In this document: in pieces, positions 5,911 to 14,700 of the stretch
Layout of the letters: each line of letters starts with the position of its first letter
Position numbering within the stretch: the first letter of the stretch is position 1
Source: Lentisphaeria bacterium
Lineage (GTDB): Bacteria; Verrucomicrobiota; Lentisphaeria; Victivallales; Victivallaceae
NCBI GenBank assembly: GCA_017466125.1
Contig: JAFTUS010000219.1
Span: forward strand, 1-46,637
DNA length: 46,637 bases
Direction: 5' to 3'
Translations under genes and position numbers: made by a program
Notes under the pieces: generated by a model
Databases searched by the model: none
What the model was told of the DNA's origin: nothing
What the model saw: only the letters and a program-made list of their open reading frames with translations

Positions 5911-8727
5911 ATGAAGTCCGCAATTATAACTTTTCTTCTTATCTGTGCCGCTCTTTTGACGGGCGCGGAAACCAAACTTACGCTCACGGGGATTGGAAAA
6001 CATCATCTGAAAAAATTTTCGGAATTGAAAGGAGTATCGCCTCACCGTGTTTATGGCGATGTACTCATCGGTTGCACTGATGATAATCAGGCAATCTTCC
6101 CCATTCCGTTGAAAAGCACGGAAAATCTTACCGGACTTATTGTCGAGACAGAAATCCAAACTGCCGTTCCCTACGGTCCCCGTTTGGAGGTCTCTCTGAA
6201 ACTTGCAAACGGCAAAGAAATACCACTCCATATCCAGCGCGGTTCTGCCGCTCATAAATTCACATGGCAGAAAACGGAACTGCGGAAATTAGATACACCC
6301 GGAGCTGAATTGATTTTCCGTTTCAGGGATATCTGGTTCAACGCAAACCGGGAATCAAACTTTTCTTTCCGCAGTCTGAAACTGACGCTTTTCACAAAAA
6401 CCGTGGAACGTCCCCCGGTTACATTTGACAAAAACCTTAATGTTTTTACAACACAGCAGGATGCTGTTTTCAACCTCAATATCTCCGGAGACTGTTTTCT
6501 GACCAATACCACCGGAAGCATTCAGAAAAAACTGTCTCCCGTAACTTCCCGAAAAGTGAATGCCGGGAAACTTCCGCAAGGCTTCTACCGGGTCTGGTCC
6601 GGCAAGCAGGAAATCGCCCGCTTTGCCGTTGTCACTCCCGGTTTGCAGCGATCCGCAGTAAAATCTGTTGCACAGGCAGACTTCGGCAGAAAAGGTCACT
6701 GGACAACCGCTATGACCGCACGCTGCAGTGAACTTGCTCAACTTGCCGGTGTCAATTATGTGCGGGAACGTTACGGCTGGGGCTGGGCAAGCACAGAGCC
6801 GCAAAAAGGTAAATTCAACCTCGATGAACTCAAGGGCTGGCTGAAAACCGAACAGCAATACGGCTTGAAAGTTATTATGCATTTTATGGGATTGCCGCGT
6901 TGGGCAAAACAACCCGGCGATTCCGGCTATGGAGATTTGCGTGAAACGTATCATTCCGCAAAAGAACACGCCCGCCGTTTGAATGGTCTGGTGACAGACT
7001 GGGAATATTGGAATGAACCTGATTCATGGCCTTTCGGCAGAGGTCCGGCCCACAATGCTGCTGCTGGACAAAAAGCCATGTTTCTCGGTATCCGGGCAGA
7101 AAACCCTGCCGTACATGTGGCTTCTGCCCCGCCCTCCAATATCCATATCGGCTACGCCTTTATGGAAGATATGCTCGAAAACGGATTTGCAGACTGGTTC
7201 GACAGTTACAATTCCCACATCTACCACCTTCCCGAAGAATATGAGGCAGCTTACAAACGCCATTTTGCTCTTCAGAAAAAATATAACTTTTTCAACCGTC
7301 TCAAATTCATTACCGAAGGAGGTGCCGAAAACAGCAAGCATGATGCAAAAAAATATCCGCCCCCATGGGACAAAGAGGCATCCGTCCCCCGTATCCCAAT
7401 GAATACTGCCGCTTGTGATGTCCATTCATGGGAGATGCGGCAACAGGTCTCTGGAGCGTTGCTCCGCAACTGGGTCAAGTCGGCTCAATACCGTTGGGAC
7501 CGTTATTACACATTCTGTTTTGCCTACTACAATGAAGCGGGCGGAAACCGTATCTGGGGCATGCTTGCTCCCGGATTTACCGCTACTCACTCCTACGCAA
7601 CTCTCGCGGCCTACAACTGGCTTATCGGCAGTATGGAATACAAAGGGAAAATCACAAATCTTCCCCGGGAAATCGAAGGTCACCTTTTCAGTGACGGCAG
7701 AATATTCCGGAGCGTATGCTGGAGTCTCAAAGGAGCAGTATTGAAACTCTCCGCAGCAGATAAAGTATTTGCCGCCTCCGGCGACACCATTCCTCATACC
7801 GGAAAAGTCAAATTGAGCAGTATTCCTGTTTTTGTAGAGCATGCGGCTCCGCCGGCTGCCCAACGCAATAAAGCCCTCTTTGCCGTTGTGCCGCAAAAGG
7901 TCGAACAACACAAAAATTCCCCCATTGTTCTGGATTTTGTCCGGGATGAATCCAAAGGAAAATACCGGGTAAACACCAATCGCCGTCATGTATTGACCTC
8001 CCCGGGTGAAATAATAAAAGGCAAACTCTTTATTTACAATTTCAGTGATACCGTCAAACGTCAGACGATCCAACCGCTGACGGCCTCAGGCTGGCAATGT
8101 CCCGCCGCATTCACGGTGGAAATTCCGCCTTGGAGCCGGATTGAAAAAACAATACAGTTCACAGCTCCCAGTGAATTCTACTCTGGAGTAAAACGGGTGG
8201 GCTTCAGCACTGACCATGGCAAAAGCAAAACACTCGCAGCCTTTGTTTGTGCGCCGGAACTCAATATCGTGAAACGTACAGCCATTTCCGGCATTACTCT
8301 TCAAGGCGGTTCCGGTACAGATGCTGTAATTGAAAATGGTATGCTTAAAATCAATTTCGGCGGCAAATCTCCCTATGCGGCAATCAAAGCCCCCCTCCCC
8401 GCAAAAGCCGATACCCGGGGAGATGGAATCCTGTTCACTCTTTCCAAGCCGGACAGAAAAAGCGGACAGGCCGGATATATCGATGTGGTTATCCACAATA
8501 CCGATGGAACTGCCAGCAGACTTTCTCCTAACATTTTCCCCGTTTTTCTTGACGGAGTACAAAAGGAGTGTCATGTCATCAGTTACAAGCAACTTCAACC
8601 GCCGACCTCACCAGAAAAAGCACACTCCGTAACGATCACACTCAGTTCTTTCGGTCCGGCAAAAGTCCAAAATCGTCTGGAAGAATTTTCAATATGGGAA
8701 GCAAAAAACAGACATCCCCATTTATAA
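5911..8727 (+). CDS. secreted glycoside hydrolase, clan GH-A-like
   Basis: A 938-residue protein with a signal peptide (MKSAIITFLLICAALLTGAE). An N-terminal beta-rich region precedes a central TIM-barrel with YGWGWASTEPQKGKFN. The likely acid/base is E369 in WEYWNEPD and the likely nucleophile E469 in KFITEGGAEN; this E-on-strands-4-and-7 layout is that of clan GH-A (GH5, GH39, GH42 and others). C-terminal beta-domains follow. I cannot fix the family or substrate. The start at 5911 is chosen because the signal peptide begins there, with GAGGGAA upstream. It forms an operon with the pseudopilin, and a regulator gene follows after 33 bases. Confidence 0.8.
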   Translation: MKSAIITFLLICAALLTGAETKLTLTGIGKHHLKKFSELKGVSPHRVYGDVLIGCTDDNQAIFPIPLKSTENLTGLIVETEIQTAVPYGPRLEVSLKLANGKEIPLHIQRGSAAHKFTWQKTELRKLDTPGAELIFRFRDIWFNANRESNFSFRSLKLTLFTKTVERPPVTFDKNLNVFTTQQDAVFNLNISGDCFLTNTTGSIQKKLSPVTSRKVNAGKLPQGFYRVWSGKQEIARFAVVTPGLQRSAVKSVAQADFGRKGHWTTAMTARCSELAQLAGVNYVRERYGWGWASTEPQKGKFNLDELKGWLKTEQQYGLKVIMHFMGLPRWAKQPGDSGYGDLRETYHSAKEHARRLNGLVTDWEYWNEPDSWPFGRGPAHNAAAGQKAMFLGIRAENPAVHVASAPPSNIHIGYAFMEDMLENGFADWFDSYNSHIYHLPEEYEAAYKRHFALQKKYNFFNRLKFITEGGAENSKHDAKKYPPPWDKEASVPRIPMNTAACDVHSWEMRQQVSGALLRNWVKSAQYRWDRYYTFCFAYYNEAGGNRIWGMLAPGFTATHSYATLAAYNWLIGSMEYKGKITNLPREIEGHLFSDGRIFRSVCWSLKGAVLKLSAADKVFAASGDTIPHTGKVKLSSIPVFVEHAAPPAAQRNKALFAVVPQKVEQHKNSPIVLDFVRDESKGKYRVNTNRRHVLTSPGEIIKGKLFIYNFSDTVKRQTIQPLTASGWQCPAAFTVEIPPWSRIEKTIQFTAPSEFYSGVKRVGFSTDHGKSKTLAAFVCAPELNIVKRTAISGITLQGGSGTDAVIENGMLKINFGGKSPYAAIKAPLPAKADTRGDGILFTLSKPDRKSGQAGYIDVVIHNTDGTASRLSPNIFPVFLDGVQKECHVISYKQLQPPTSPEKAHSVTITLSSFGPAKVQNRLEEFSIWEAKNRHPHL

Positions 8728-8760
8728 ATCAAAGCAGATCACAATAAATTTACCGCAATT

Positions 8761-9873
8761 ATGAAAAGACGAATTGACATATCCAAGCAGAAAATTCTTC
8801 AAAATATAGTTTCCGGAGGAACCGGAGGAGCGTCCTTTCTTCCGTCGATCCGGGAATTGGAGGTCATCACCGGATGCTGTCGGCAAACGGTACACAATGC
8901 CTTATTGGAACTGAAAGCCGCTGGAGTTCTGGAATCCCTTCCGCGCCGGGGATATCGGGTCCTGAATGCACAGTTGGCAAGAAACCTTCAACGGCCTCTC
9001 GAAGAAATGCAAATTGCTTTCGTTCTGCCGCACTGGATCCAGCACGGAGCGGCATCGCCGCTCTTCCGGGATATTCTGATCGGGGCAGAAGAGGCACTTA
9101 TCTCCAACGGCGGCAATCTGGTCTACATGACTTTGCCGTGGAGCGCGAACGAAAAAAAATTTGATCTTACCAAACTGAATTTCAAATCCCGGAAAATCTC
9201 CGGTGCAATGCTGGTCGGCCCCACGCCGGACTTTGTGGCAGAACAGTTTATTGCCAAAAGCGGCGTGCCGACAGTGCTTGTGGATAACATAACCGATCTT
9301 GTCGGAACAACCTGTGTCAGTCAGGATAATCTGGGCGGAGCCGCCCGGGCAGTGCGTTATCTGGTGGAAAACGGGCATCGCCGTATCGGTATGATTTCCG
9401 TCAATCCCCGGAAAATGCGTTTGAACGAACGCTTTGCCGGTTTTTATGCAGAAATGCACAAAAAAGGATTACTTACTGAAATTGCCTTCGTGGAAGAGGT
9501 CAATTGGGATGATGACACAATTGAAGGCGGAGAAAAAGCCGCACATGCTCTGCTTCAAAAGGGGCTGAACGGGGCAACGGCAATTCTTGCCCTCAATGAC
9601 AATATGGCATTCGGAGCGATGCGTGAATTTCAAAAACACGGGGTATCCATTCCGGATGACCTTTCTATTATTGCCATTGGCAATGATCCGGTAATAGCCA
9701 GTCTCTGCAAGCCCCGCCTGACAACCCTGAGTGTGAATTGTCAGGAAATGGGGCAAGCCGGTCTGAATGCGCTGTTGGATATCATACGTTACCCATCTTC
9801 GGTTGCGCGGACTCTTCTTTTGAGCCTGACTCTCAACGAAAAGCAATCTGTCCGCAATCTCAACAGCAGATAA
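8761..9873 (+). CDS. transcriptional regulator: GntR-type DNA-binding domain fused to a LacI-type sugar-binding domain
   Basis: 370 residues. Residues 1-70 form a GntR winged helix (FLPSIRELEVITGCCRQTVHNALLELKAAG, split here as FLPSIRELE and CRQTVHNALLELKAAGVLE). From about residue 80 a periplasmic-binding-protein-like domain follows (QIAFVLPHW, FRDILIGAEEAL, VENGHRRIGMIS, AILALNDNMAFGAMREFQ, PDDLSIIAIGNDP), as in AraR-type regulators. It should bind a sugar and control nearby genes. It lies just after the glycosidase and is the best candidate to act at the duplicated promoter regions, though no operator has been demonstrated. Confidence 0.85.
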   Translation: MKRRIDISKQKILQNIVSGGTGGASFLPSIRELEVITGCCRQTVHNALLELKAAGVLESLPRRGYRVLNAQLARNLQRPLEEMQIAFVLPHWIQHGAASPLFRDILIGAEEALISNGGNLVYMTLPWSANEKKFDLTKLNFKSRKISGAMLVGPTPDFVAEQFIAKSGVPTVLVDNITDLVGTTCVSQDNLGGAARAVRYLVENGHRRIGMISVNPRKMRLNERFAGFYAEMHKKGLLTEIAFVEEVNWDDDTIEGGEKAAHALLQKGLNGATAILALNDNMAFGAMREFQKHGVSIPDDLSIIAIGNDPVIASLCKPRLTTLSVNCQEMGQAGLNALLDIIRYPSSVARTLLLSLTLNEKQSVRNLNSR

Positions 9874-9929
9874 TTCATTGCTTCTGTACAAAATAAGACC
9901 GTGCCGTACGCCGGAAAAAAGTACAGGGG

Positions 9930-9984
9930 TTTATCGTAGGGTTGAGGGGACAGTATAGCGGAAGACTCCGGTAAAATCAGTCAA
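9930..9984. repeat. partial copy of the hairpin-rich intergenic element (see 27812-28068)
   Basis: About 55 bases resemble 28015-28070: TTATCG, GTTGAG, GGAC, CCG, then GTAAAATCAGTCAA here versus GTAAAAATCAGTCAA there. It lies between two convergent genes. Only the one end of the larger element seems to be present. Confidence 0.5.
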
Positions 9985-10005
9985 GTTTTTATATTTTACC
10001 GTTTT
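9969..10005. terminator. possible bidirectional hairpin terminator
   Basis: CGGTAAAAT (9969-9977) pairs with ATTTTACCG (9993-10001) over a 15-nt loop, followed by TTTT on the plus strand. It overlaps the last codons of the minus-strand gene. It probably ends the regulator transcript, but the loop is long and the stem AT-rich. Confidence 0.4.
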
Positions 10006-10403
10006 GTTGCCTGCGTTTTTCCGGAATGATCCCGATAGTAGGTAGTGTCGCCGACCTTCCGTTTGGTACTGACCAGACGCCCGGAACCGTCCCGGTAATA
10101 GGTGGTTCCGCCGACCTGATTTTTGGTGCGAACCGTTTTTTCTGAACGGTCACGGTAGATGGTTGCTTTGCCGACCTTGTGTTCGGTCGTGACAAGGCGG
10201 CCGCTTCCGTCCCGGTGGACAACGGTATTGCCTACCTTTGTTTTGGTGCGGACAATGCGTCCGCCCGCATCCCGCACAACGACCCGGTTTCCCTGAGTGG
10301 TTTCTGTGCCGATCAACCGTCCGGAACCATCCCGCACATAGACCGGAGCTGCCGCAAGCGCAATGCAACTCCCCGCAAGAAAGAAAATCAACCGATACCG
10401 CAT
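9996..10403 (-). CDS. small secreted protein made of ~20-residue YRDGSGR repeats
   Basis: 135 residues. After a signal peptide (MRYRLIFFLAGSCIALAAAP) the protein consists of about five and a half repeats of roughly 20 residues, each like YRDGSGRLVsTkrKVGdTTY. Repeat starts are VRDGSGR, VRDAGGR, HRDGSGR, YRDRSEK, YRDGSGR and YRDHSGK. There are no cysteines in the mature part, which is basic. I chose ATG at 10403 because AAAGGTGG lies 5 bases upstream and the signal peptide begins there; a GTG three codons earlier is possible. Its function is unknown; regular beta-hairpin repeats at the cell surface are a guess. It stands alone between convergent and co-directional neighbours. Confidence 0.75.
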   Translation of the reverse strand: MRYRLIFFLAGSCIALAAAPVYVRDGSGRLIGTETTQGNRVVVRDAGGRIVRTKTKVGNTVVHRDGSGRLVTTEHKVGKATIYRDRSEKTVRTKNQVGGTTYYRDGSGRLVSTKRKVGDTTYYRDHSGKTQATKR

Positions 10404-10464
10404 AATAACCACCTTTCTGTTTTCAATATTTAATATAACACAGCATTGGTGATTTTCAATGATA

Positions 10465-12495
10465 TTATTGAAGATTTTTCAGAATGGAGAAAAAGTAAAG
10501 CGGTCCGGAACTCCAGGCGTGACAGTCACTGCGGCTGTCAAGGGTGGGCCACTCGGGGAATGTGGTAAAGCCGTATTCCAGAATATTTTCCCATTTTTTC
10601 AGGATTTTCCGAAATCCGGCGATGTTTTTTTTGCGCCGCATAAGTTCCAGAAGATAGAAAGAAAAATAAAGCGTACACTGTGAAAGTTCTTTATTATTCA
10701 AAATGCTGTCGATCAAATCATTATGGTATTCAGCCGGTGCAATATCACTCAAAACCGCCCAGCAGTTGGTGTGCTGACTGAACCATTTTTCACCGGGGAC
10801 ATCGGTATAAAGTTTCTGTTCCCGGTCATAACAGAGCATATTGACCGCAGATTTGCTCTTTTCATAACGCAAAAGATATTCTGCCGGATCTCTGTTGATC
10901 TTTTTTGCCAATTCAGCAGTAATACGGCAGGTTTCGGCGTAGATCATATTGAGCAGTGTTTCCGCTCGGTTGGTGTTGCGGCAGCTTTTGCCGTACGGCC
11001 ATTCCGGAACCCAGTCAGAGAAATTCCAGAAACCGATACTGCCGATCAAACCGTTCTCCTCCCGCCGGTCTTCAAAATAATCCAGCACATCCCGGATGCC
11101 TCTCCAATGTTCCCGGATAACATCTGTATCTCCGAAGAAGCGGTTATAATCGTCGATCATCATGATCCAGTATAAACTGAAGCCCGGAATTACCTGACGG
11201 AAGTTGGAGGGATAACGGGACATCGTCAGCCCCGATGCGATACGGGAGTTGTCAAACTGACGGATCGCCTGTCGCCCCAATCTCCCCTCACCTGCGGCGG
11301 CGTAAGAGATCAAAGCCTGAATACGGGTGTCGCCAATGTACTGCATCTGTTCCCAGTAGGGGCAATCCTCATAATGTTCATGGGCGCAGCAGCGTGCCGT
11401 GTGCCACGAAACATCAAAGATTTTCTGAATGACCGGGTCATCAGAGTGAAACGTTGTTTTCAGTTTCAGCGGGAACGCCAGAAAGTCAAAAGAAAGTGAA
11501 GTTATTTCCAGTTTTCTTTCTGTTTCGATTTCCAGTTCAACAAAACGGCCGGAACGGAACCAGAAAGGCTGAAAGGTACAAACACCTCCCTCCCCCGGCA
11601 AAACGATGCGGTCCGCATAACCATATTGACCGACAACGCCTTCCGGCATGGGGTGACGGGTTTTGCTGCCATCGGCAAGGCGCAGATTTTCAGCATACGC
11701 CATGCGGATCGAACACATCCCGCCGGAGCGCAGCTGCAAGGTCGGCAAATGAGTGTAGTATCTGCCCAGATCCAGCAGAATGGAGTATTTGCCGGGAGTG
11801 ACCGAACCGCATAATATGCCATCGTTCACACGGACTATTTCTGCGTTGCTCCGGAGAACAGCAAGAGTGCCAATAAATTCAGAACTCATCTGCGGCAGTT
11901 CATCTTCAATCAATTTCCAGCGGCTGACGGGATCGATGTTGCCGCCTTGCAGAACGCCGCCGCATAAAAGTTCCGGTATTTTCCAGGCGGTATCATCGTA
12001 CTGAAGTTCTTTCCAGTCTGCAAAAGAGCGGTCGAACGTCATCTCCTCCATCTGGGCAATCGGAGTGACGCCGACGCGCCCCGCCTCATTCCATTTCAAC
12101 TGGCGGCGCGATGTATCGATGGCACACTTCCAATCTCCCGGCGTGGAGAGGTTTACGCCGCCGCACTCTCCGGCGGCAAAAAAGGCGTGTGAATAGTGGA
12201 TCTCGCCCCATGCACATTGCAGACCGTCGTTGAAGTTTATCACTTCTGCGGCAAGCAGATGTTCTCCGGGGGGAAGGTTCTCCTGAAATATCTCATAACA
12301 GTAGTGTTCCAAATCGTTTCTGCGCGGCCCCCGTCCCAGAAACGTTCCGTCAAGATAGAGATTATAGCGGCTGTCGGCACTGACGGCAATTTTCATGACG
12401 GCACTTTCTGTCAGCGTAAATTTCCGCCGGAAAAGAGAATATTCTGCTGTTTCTGCGGTACGGCACCAAAAGGACTTTTCTATCATATCTTCCAT
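10465..12495 (-). CDS. alpha-L-rhamnosidase-like glycoside hydrolase (GH78-like)
   Basis: 676 residues, no signal peptide, so probably cytoplasmic. The N-terminal beta-domains (RYNLYLDGTFLGRGPRR is typical of the accessory sandwich) precede an (alpha/alpha)6 barrel. The barrel has YEDCPYWEQMQYIGDTR, the counterpart of the GH78 motif DCPxRERxGWxGD, with E382 as the likely general acid. The C-terminal FPEW and DCHAWSSGPLYFF match the conserved end of the family. GGGAG lies 9 bases before the ATG. It should release rhamnose or a similar sugar from oligosaccharides. A divergent AraC-type regulator gene lies 116 bases away and probably controls it. Confidence 0.8.
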   Translation of the reverse strand: MEDMIEKSFWCRTAETAEYSLFRRKFTLTESAVMKIAVSADSRYNLYLDGTFLGRGPRRNDLEHYCYEIFQENLPPGEHLLAAEVINFNDGLQCAWGEIHYSHAFFAAGECGGVNLSTPGDWKCAIDTSRRQLKWNEAGRVGVTPIAQMEEMTFDRSFADWKELQYDDTAWKIPELLCGGVLQGGNIDPVSRWKLIEDELPQMSSEFIGTLAVLRSNAEIVRVNDGILCGSVTPGKYSILLDLGRYYTHLPTLQLRSGGMCSIRMAYAENLRLADGSKTRHPMPEGVVGQYGYADRIVLPGEGGVCTFQPFWFRSGRFVELEIETERKLEITSLSFDFLAFPLKLKTTFHSDDPVIQKIFDVSWHTARCCAHEHYEDCPYWEQMQYIGDTRIQALISYAAAGEGRLGRQAIRQFDNSRIASGLTMSRYPSNFRQVIPGFSLYWIMMIDDYNRFFGDTDVIREHWRGIRDVLDYFEDRREENGLIGSIGFWNFSDWVPEWPYGKSCRNTNRAETLLNMIYAETCRITAELAKKINRDPAEYLLRYEKSKSAVNMLCYDREQKLYTDVPGEKWFSQHTNCWAVLSDIAPAEYHNDLIDSILNNKELSQCTLYFSFYLLELMRRKKNIAGFRKILKKWENILEYGFTTFPEWPTLDSRSDCHAWSSGPLYFFSILKNLQ

Positions 12496-12559
12496 ATACC
12501 AAAACTCCCGAAATCTTAAAGCGATATTCTAATATATCATAAAAATCCATCGAAAAAAC

Positions 12560-12587
12560 TTGAAAAAATAACAAAAAGCAGTATAAT
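12560..12587 (+). promoter_or_regulatory. promoter of the AraC-type regulator
   Basis: TTGAAA (12560-12565), 16-base spacer, TATAAT (12582-12587), 24 bases before the ATG at 12612. The leader would be very short. Confidence 0.6.
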
Positions 12588-12611
12588 ATAGCAAAACATG
12601 GAGTTTTTTGT

Positions 12612-13454
12612 ATGATTGAAATATTTTCGCCCAATACCAAACTTGACGATATCGTTTACGATGTCACCCACTTCAATTTAACAGATGATGTCAGCAACCA
12701 TCAGCATGATTGTATTGAAATGGTTTTTATCGTTTCCGGCAATGCGGTACAGGTTCTCAACGGAAAAAGACAAAAGGTGTATAAAGGCTGTGCAACGATC
12801 ATCCATCCCGGCAGCAGTCATGGATTTACGGAGGTTCACGAATTGGAGTTGTACAACGTCTCCTGTGTGCCGGATATGCTGGAACGCCTCGGCGTATCGC
12901 TGGCATTTTTCCGCAACAAAAGAGATTTCTTTTTCGGTAAAAATCTCTGTTCTTCACTGTATTTCAACGGGATAAACTGCTATGACCTTATCAATCTGCT
13001 TGCAGCGATGCACGAAACCTATTGGAATGAGAAAAAAAACGAAAAGCGTCATTCACAATTACGCTCCTTTTTCGGAATTCTGCTTGTGTTTCTTTTTCAG
13101 GCATACCGGATGCCCGCTGAAAACAGAACGATGTCTCCTGTGGACATTGCCCGTTATCTTGAACTTCACTTCAAGGAAAAAATAACTCTTGCTGATATTG
13201 CAGAAAAAGCCGGAGTGTCCGTAAGCCTGATCCTGTTGCGTTTCCGGGAGCAGTTCGGCACATCTCCCATGAAATACCTGGCGGAATACCGCTTGAAATA
13301 CGCCGCCGAACTGCTTGGTAATACTTCATTATCGGTCAAAAACATCGCAGATGAGTGCGGTTTCCCGGACAGTAACTACTTTATAAAATGCTATAAAGAT
13401 TACTTTGGTATCTCTCCCGCCCGTCAAAGGCGCGATATAAATCAAAAAATGTGA
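12612..13454 (+). CDS. AraC-family transcriptional regulator
   Basis: 280 residues. An N-terminal cupin-like sensor domain (HQHDCIEMVFIVSGNAVQVL, then IIHPGSSHGF) is joined to a C-terminal pair of helix-turn-helix motifs. The first is ITLADIAEKAGVSVSLILLRF. The second is SVKNIADECGFPDSNYFIKC, followed by YFGISPARQRR. This layout is typical of regulators of sugar catabolism. GGAG precedes the ATG by 8 bases. It is divergent from the rhamnosidase-like gene, which is its probable target. Confidence 0.9.
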   Translation: MIEIFSPNTKLDDIVYDVTHFNLTDDVSNHQHDCIEMVFIVSGNAVQVLNGKRQKVYKGCATIIHPGSSHGFTEVHELELYNVSCVPDMLERLGVSLAFFRNKRDFFFGKNLCSSLYFNGINCYDLINLLAAMHETYWNEKKNEKRHSQLRSFFGILLVFLFQAYRMPAENRTMSPVDIARYLELHFKEKITLADIAEKAGVSVSLILLRFREQFGTSPMKYLAEYRLKYAAELLGNTSLSVKNIADECGFPDSNYFIKCYKDYFGISPARQRRDINQKM

Positions 13455-13484
13455 TTTTTCTGCATTTTATCTCTTCTGAAATGC

Positions 13485-13513
13485 TTGAAAAAAGATAAAA
13501 ACAGTGGTATATT
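13485..13513 (+). promoter_or_regulatory. serC promoter
   Basis: TTGAAA (13485-13490), 17-base spacer, TATATT (13508-13513), 39 bases before the serC ATG. Confidence 0.6.
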
Positions 13514-13552
13514 TAAGGAATAACCTTTACCACATTAAGGAGATTTTGGAAA

Positions 13553-14635
13553 ATGGCTATCTACAATTTTGCAGCAGGTCCGGCAATGTTGCCGAAGGAC
13601 GTCATGAAACGCGCAGAAGCGGAATTCACCGATTACAAGAATTGCGGCAGCGGTATCATGGAACTTTCACACCGCGGCAAACTGTTCCAGCCGGTCATCG
13701 ACCGTGCCGAAGCAAACGTCCGCGAACTCCTGAATATCTCTGACGACTACGCCGTGATTTTTGTTCAGGGCGGTGCGTCTCTGCAGTTCTCCATGCTGGC
13801 GATGAACCTTCTCAACGGCGGTACTGCCGACTACATCGATACCGGTGTCTGGAGCAACAAGGCTGCCAAAGAAGCCCAGATGTTCGGCACAGTCAACGTT
13901 GCCGCCTCCAGCAAAGAAACCAAATACGATCATATCCCCGCTGCCTCCGAATGGAAACTTACTCCCGGCGCAGCTTATATGCACATCACCAGCAACAACA
14001 CCGTTGCCGGTACTCAGTATCAGACTCTGCCGACTCCCGTCGCCGGAGTTCCCTTGATCGCCGATATGTCCAGCGATATCATGTCCCGTATGTTCAATGT
14101 CAATGACTTCGGCATGATCTACGCCGGTGCCCAGAAGAACCTCGGCCCCAGCGGTGTGGCTCTGGTCATCATCCGCAAAGATCTGGTCGAACGTACCGAT
14201 AACAGCAAAGTCCCGACCATGCTCCGTTACAGCACCTACGTTGAAAACGGCTCCATGTTCAATACTCCCCCGACCTTTGCAATCTACATGCTGGCTCTCG
14301 TTACCGATTGGTTCAAGGAACAGGGCGGCATCCCGGCTCTCGAAGCCAGAAACAACGCCAAAGCCGCTTATCTCTACGACTTCCTGAACGGTTCTGACTT
14401 CTACAAGAGCCCCGTTGCTCCTGCTGACCGTTCCCGCATGAACGTGGTCTTCCGTACTCCCAGCGAAGAACTGGATGCCAAGTTCGTTGCCGAAGCCAAA
14501 GAAAACGGCCTGACCGATCTCAAGGGACACCGTCTGGTCGGCGGATGCCGCGCCAGTATCTACAACGCCATGCCCATGGAAGGCGTTCAGGCTCTGGTCG
14601 AGTTCATGAAGAAATTTGAACTTGCCAACAAGTAA
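13553..14635 (+). CDS. serC: phosphoserine aminotransferase
   Basis: SerC transfers an amino group from glutamate to 3-phosphohydroxypyruvate in serine synthesis and also serves pyridoxal phosphate synthesis in some bacteria. The 360 residues match the family length. It begins MAIYNFAAGPAMLP. The PLP-binding lysine is K195 in AGAQKNLGPSG, and the substrate-binding segments HRGKLF and GGCRASIYNAMP are present. Codon use is strongly biased toward C-ending codons compared with neighbours, suggesting high expression. It has its own promoter and terminator, so it is probably monocistronic. Confidence 0.95.
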   Translation: MAIYNFAAGPAMLPKDVMKRAEAEFTDYKNCGSGIMELSHRGKLFQPVIDRAEANVRELLNISDDYAVIFVQGGASLQFSMLAMNLLNGGTADYIDTGVWSNKAAKEAQMFGTVNVAASSKETKYDHIPAASEWKLTPGAAYMHITSNNTVAGTQYQTLPTPVAGVPLIADMSSDIMSRMFNVNDFGMIYAGAQKNLGPSGVALVIIRKDLVERTDNSKVPTMLRYSTYVENGSMFNTPPTFAIYMLALVTDWFKEQGGIPALEARNNAKAAYLYDFLNGSDFYKSPVAPADRSRMNVVFRTPSEELDAKFVAEAKENGLTDLKGHRLVGGCRASIYNAMPMEGVQALVEFMKKFELANK

Positions 14636-14648
14636 GTTCTGTTGTTAT

Positions 14649-14682
14649 AAAAGCCGGAAACTGAAAAGTGACCGGCTTTTTT
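14649..14682 (+). terminator. intrinsic terminator after serC
   Basis: AAAAGCCGG (14649-14657) pairs with CCGGCTTTT (14672-14680), loop of 14 nt, ending in a six-T run. It ends 18 bases before the next gene. Confidence 0.85.
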
Positions 14683-14700
14683 AATTATCCGGAGAATTTT

